Source: Granulicella aggregans (GTDB lineage: Bacteria > Acidobacteriota > Terriglobia > Terriglobales > Acidobacteriaceae). Taken from it: a stretch of DNA of 64,000 bases. Below, piece after piece: positions 62,308 to 64,000 of the stretch. The translations under genes and the position numbers were made by a program. How positions within the stretch are numbered: position 1 is the first letter of the stretch; each line of letters starts with the position of its first letter. The notes beneath the pieces were generated by a model. The model did no database searches. It saw only the letters and a list, made by a program, of their open reading frames with translations, and had not been told where the DNA came from. The stretch covers positions 186,001 through 250,000 of the forward strand of contig NZ_JAGSYE010000001.1 of assembly GCF_025685565.1 (NCBI RefSeq). The letters are read 5' to 3'.

Positions 62308-63630
62308 ATGCGAACCAGTCGTTCCAGCATTTCAGCAAAATCTACATATTTCCCTCGTCTGCGAGGGCTCGCTTTAACGGGGTCACTTGCGGTCCTGGTA
62401 GTTGGCTGTTCCCGTAAACCTTCCGCAAACGAAGCGCCGAAGGCAGCCACGGTTCAGGTGCTCGTGGCAAACGCGCAAAGCCGGTCCGTGCCGGTGTCCC
62501 TTGTGGAGACGGGCAGCTTCGTCGCGGATGAGTTATCGCAGGTCGCTCCGGCCCAGGCGGGACGCGTGATCAAGACGCCCGTTTCCGTCGGAGCTTACGT
62601 GAAGACCGGAGACGTAATCTGCGAGCTGGACCATCGGGATGCCGCGCTGAAGGTGGCTCAGAGTAAGGCACAGCTTGACCAGGCGATGGCTGCCGTCCGT
62701 CAGGCGCAGTCGCGAATCGGTCTGGAAAAAGGCAACTTCGACCCGATGGTCGTGCCTGAAGTATCGGCGGCGCGGGCGAACTATGAGTCGTCTGAGGCGC
62801 AGGCGAGATTGGCCACTGCCGATGCCAATCGGTATGCGAACCTCGTGGCCACAGGCGATGTCTCGCAGAGTATCTACGAGAAGCAACGCACCCAGGCGGA
62901 GACGGCCGTAGCCCAGGCCAAGGCCTCGAAGCAACAGTACGAAGCGGCAATCAACACCGCGAGGCAGAGCTACCAGGCTGTGGGTTCTTCGCAGGCCTCA
63001 CTCGAAGCGATGCGGGCCGAGCTGGGACAGGCCGAGAAGGCGCTTGAAGACACGACGATTCGCGCTCCCTTCGATGGCTACGTGAGTGCGCGGCCGGTCT
63101 CCGTCGGCGAGTACGTGGCGACCTCAAGCTCAGTCGCCACGGTGGTACGAATCGGCACGCTCAAGCTGCAACTTCAGACGCCGGAGAAGAGCGCTGCCGG
63201 GCTGAAGGTGGGCATGCCTGTCACGGCAAGGGTCGCCGCCTACGGAGGGAGAGACTTCCAGGGCGTCACCTCCGCGATCAACCCGGTGGTCAGTTCAGAC
63301 TCGCGCGCGTTCGTCGTCGAGGCTCGGTTCAACAACTCTGAGAACACGCTGCGGCCGGGAATGTTCGCAAGCGCGCGGGTGCTTCTGCCTGGCACGGAGC
63401 TCGCCGTCTTTGTTCCCAAGTCCGCGATCGTCCGCGACCGGACGACCGACTCCAACCAGGTCTTTATCGTCGAGGGCGGCAAGGCGCGCCTGCGAGTCGT
63501 CACCCTTGGAGACACCGACAAAGACCAGATTCGAGTGATCTCTGGAGTTACGGATCGAGAGATGGTGGCGCTCAACCACCAGAACGATCTCTACGACGGC
63601 GCGCCTGTAAACCCGCAGCCCGTTAAGTAA
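62308..63630 (+). CDS. RND efflux periplasmic adaptor (membrane fusion lipoprotein)
   Basis: 440-residue HlyD/AcrA-like protein. A lipobox VLVVGC gives a lipid-anchored Cys; then come the barrel-sandwich halves (VAPAQAGRVIKTPVSVGAYVKTGD and TTIRAPFDGYVSARPVSVGEYV, each shown in part), a long coiled-coil hairpin (about 115-245), and a beta-barrel (LRPGMFASARVLLPG). It links the inner-membrane RND pump encoded next to an outer-membrane channel not seen here. Confidence 0.92.
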   Translation: MRTSRSSISAKSTYFPRLRGLALTGSLAVLVVGCSRKPSANEAPKAATVQVLVANAQSRSVPVSLVETGSFVADELSQVAPAQAGRVIKTPVSVGAYVKTGDVICELDHRDAALKVAQSKAQLDQAMAAVRQAQSRIGLEKGNFDPMVVPEVSAARANYESSEAQARLATADANRYANLVATGDVSQSIYEKQRTQAETAVAQAKASKQQYEAAINTARQSYQAVGSSQASLEAMRAELGQAEKALEDTTIRAPFDGYVSARPVSVGEYVATSSSVATVVRIGTLKLQLQTPEKSAAGLKVGMPVTARVAAYGGRDFQGVTSAINPVVSSDSRAFVVEARFNNSENTLRPGMFASARVLLPGTELAVFVPKSAIVRDRTTDSNQVFIVEGGKARLRVVTLGDTDKDQIRVISGVTDREMVALNHQNDLYDGAPVNPQPVK

Positions 63631-63642
63631 CGGAGTGATGCA

Positions 63643-64000
63643 ATGCATGGTTTAGCAAGTTTGTGTGTCCGTCGCCCGGTCTTTGCGACGATGTTGATTC
63701 TTTCGCTCGTCGTGGTCGGCGCGTTCTCTTACTTCACGCTTGGCGTCGACCTGCTGCCCAAGGTGGACGTCCCTACGGTGGCCGTGACTGTCTCCGATCC
63801 CGGAGCGTCGCCGGAGGAGATCGAGACCGAGATCAGCAAGAAGATCGAAGACGCTGTGAACACGATCAGCGGTATCGACGAACTTCGCTCGAACTCCTCC
63901 GAGGGGCAGGCCCAGGTCATCATCCAGTTCGATCTGGATAAGAACGGCGACGTGGCTGCCGAAGAAGTACAGAACAAGATCAATCTCATCAAGAACGATC
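63643..64000 (+). CDS. RND efflux transporter, inner-membrane pump (partial, cut by window end)
   Basis: First 119 codons are present. The N-terminus MHGLASLCVRRPVFATML opens helix 1, followed by LGVDLLPKVDVPTVAVTV, PGASPEEIETEISKKIEDAV and ELRSNSSEGQAQVIIQF, all typical of AcrB/MdtB-type pumps. ATG at 63643 has GGAG 8 nt upstream and lies 12 bp after the adaptor stop, so it is in the same operon. Confidence 0.93.
   Translation, partial: MHGLASLCVRRPVFATMLILSLVVVGAFSYFTLGVDLLPKVDVPTVAVTVSDPGASPEEIETEISKKIEDAVNTISGIDELRSNSSEGQAQVIIQFDLDKNGDVAAEEVQNKINLIKND

Noticed and set aside
1..64000. tRNA, rRNA, CRISPR arrays, insertion-sequence transposases
   Set aside because: None was recognised on either strand; no transposase, integrase or Cas-like protein is encoded.

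Overview
The window looks like a chromosomal segment of a soil-type Acidobacteriota (Terriglobus/Granulicella/Edaphobacter-like). The reasons are two very large Oar-like TonB-dependent receptors with an N-terminal carboxypeptidase-regulatory-like domain, moderately high GC, dispersed hairpin repeats ending in CCCCCGCATTT, and a mix of glycan degradation, sugar uptake and surface-polysaccharide genes. The assignment is an inference from gene content; no rRNA, tRNA or CRISPR array was recognised.

Layout. (1) 0-6 kb, signalling and motility: the 3'-truncated gene of a sigma-54 activator, an OmpR-type regulator, a PilZ protein, MotA/MotB and a degenerate EAL-HDOD protein. (2) 6-18 kb, glycan use and chemotaxis: a frameshifted TonB receptor, a frameshifted small secreted protein, a GH39-type hydrolase, CheR, a CheX-like protein and an intact TonB receptor ending at a strong terminator. 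(3) 18-20.6 kb, accessory: two orphan genes, a Phd/VapC-type pair whose toxin lacks a catalytic Asp, and two perfect parS-like palindromes. (4) 20.5-29.7 kb, a probable N-acetylgalactosamine regulon: an AgaR-like repressor, a NagX-like membrane protein, a GH109 glycosidase, AgaZ-like, AgaS-like and a PfkB kinase. It is interrupted by a DUF5343-HEPN gene pair. Both divergent control regions carry a similar TTTCATTT-containing box. (5) 29.8-42.3 kb, metabolism and transport: an alpha/beta hydrolase, an AraC regulator, an amidohydrolase, an MFS sugar transporter, an OprB-like porin, and a purine-type deaminase facing a four-gene BMP-type nucleoside ABC transporter. (6) 42.3-53.8 kb, surface glycan: a methyltransferase, two TPR-containing glycosyltransferases, and a CDP-3,6-dideoxyhexose set (rfbF, rfbG, RmlC-like epimerase, reductase, rfbH) with a GT25. 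(7) 53.8-61.4 kb: a translationally coupled cluster of transglutaminase-like, circularly permuted ATP-grasp/Alpha-E and DUF2126 proteins, a conserved but biochemically obscure predicted amide-ligase system. (8) 61.5-64 kb: a TetR-controlled RND efflux operon that runs off the window.

The most notable signals are: three accessory minus-strand cassettes (18.1-18.5, 18.5-19.6 and 24.2-25.6 kb) bounded by related short direct motifs; the HEPN/DUF5343 pair inside one of them; the twin parS-like palindromes; and a dispersed hairpin repeat whose stem shows a compensatory base-pair change. All motif comparisons were made by eye and should be checked by alignment.
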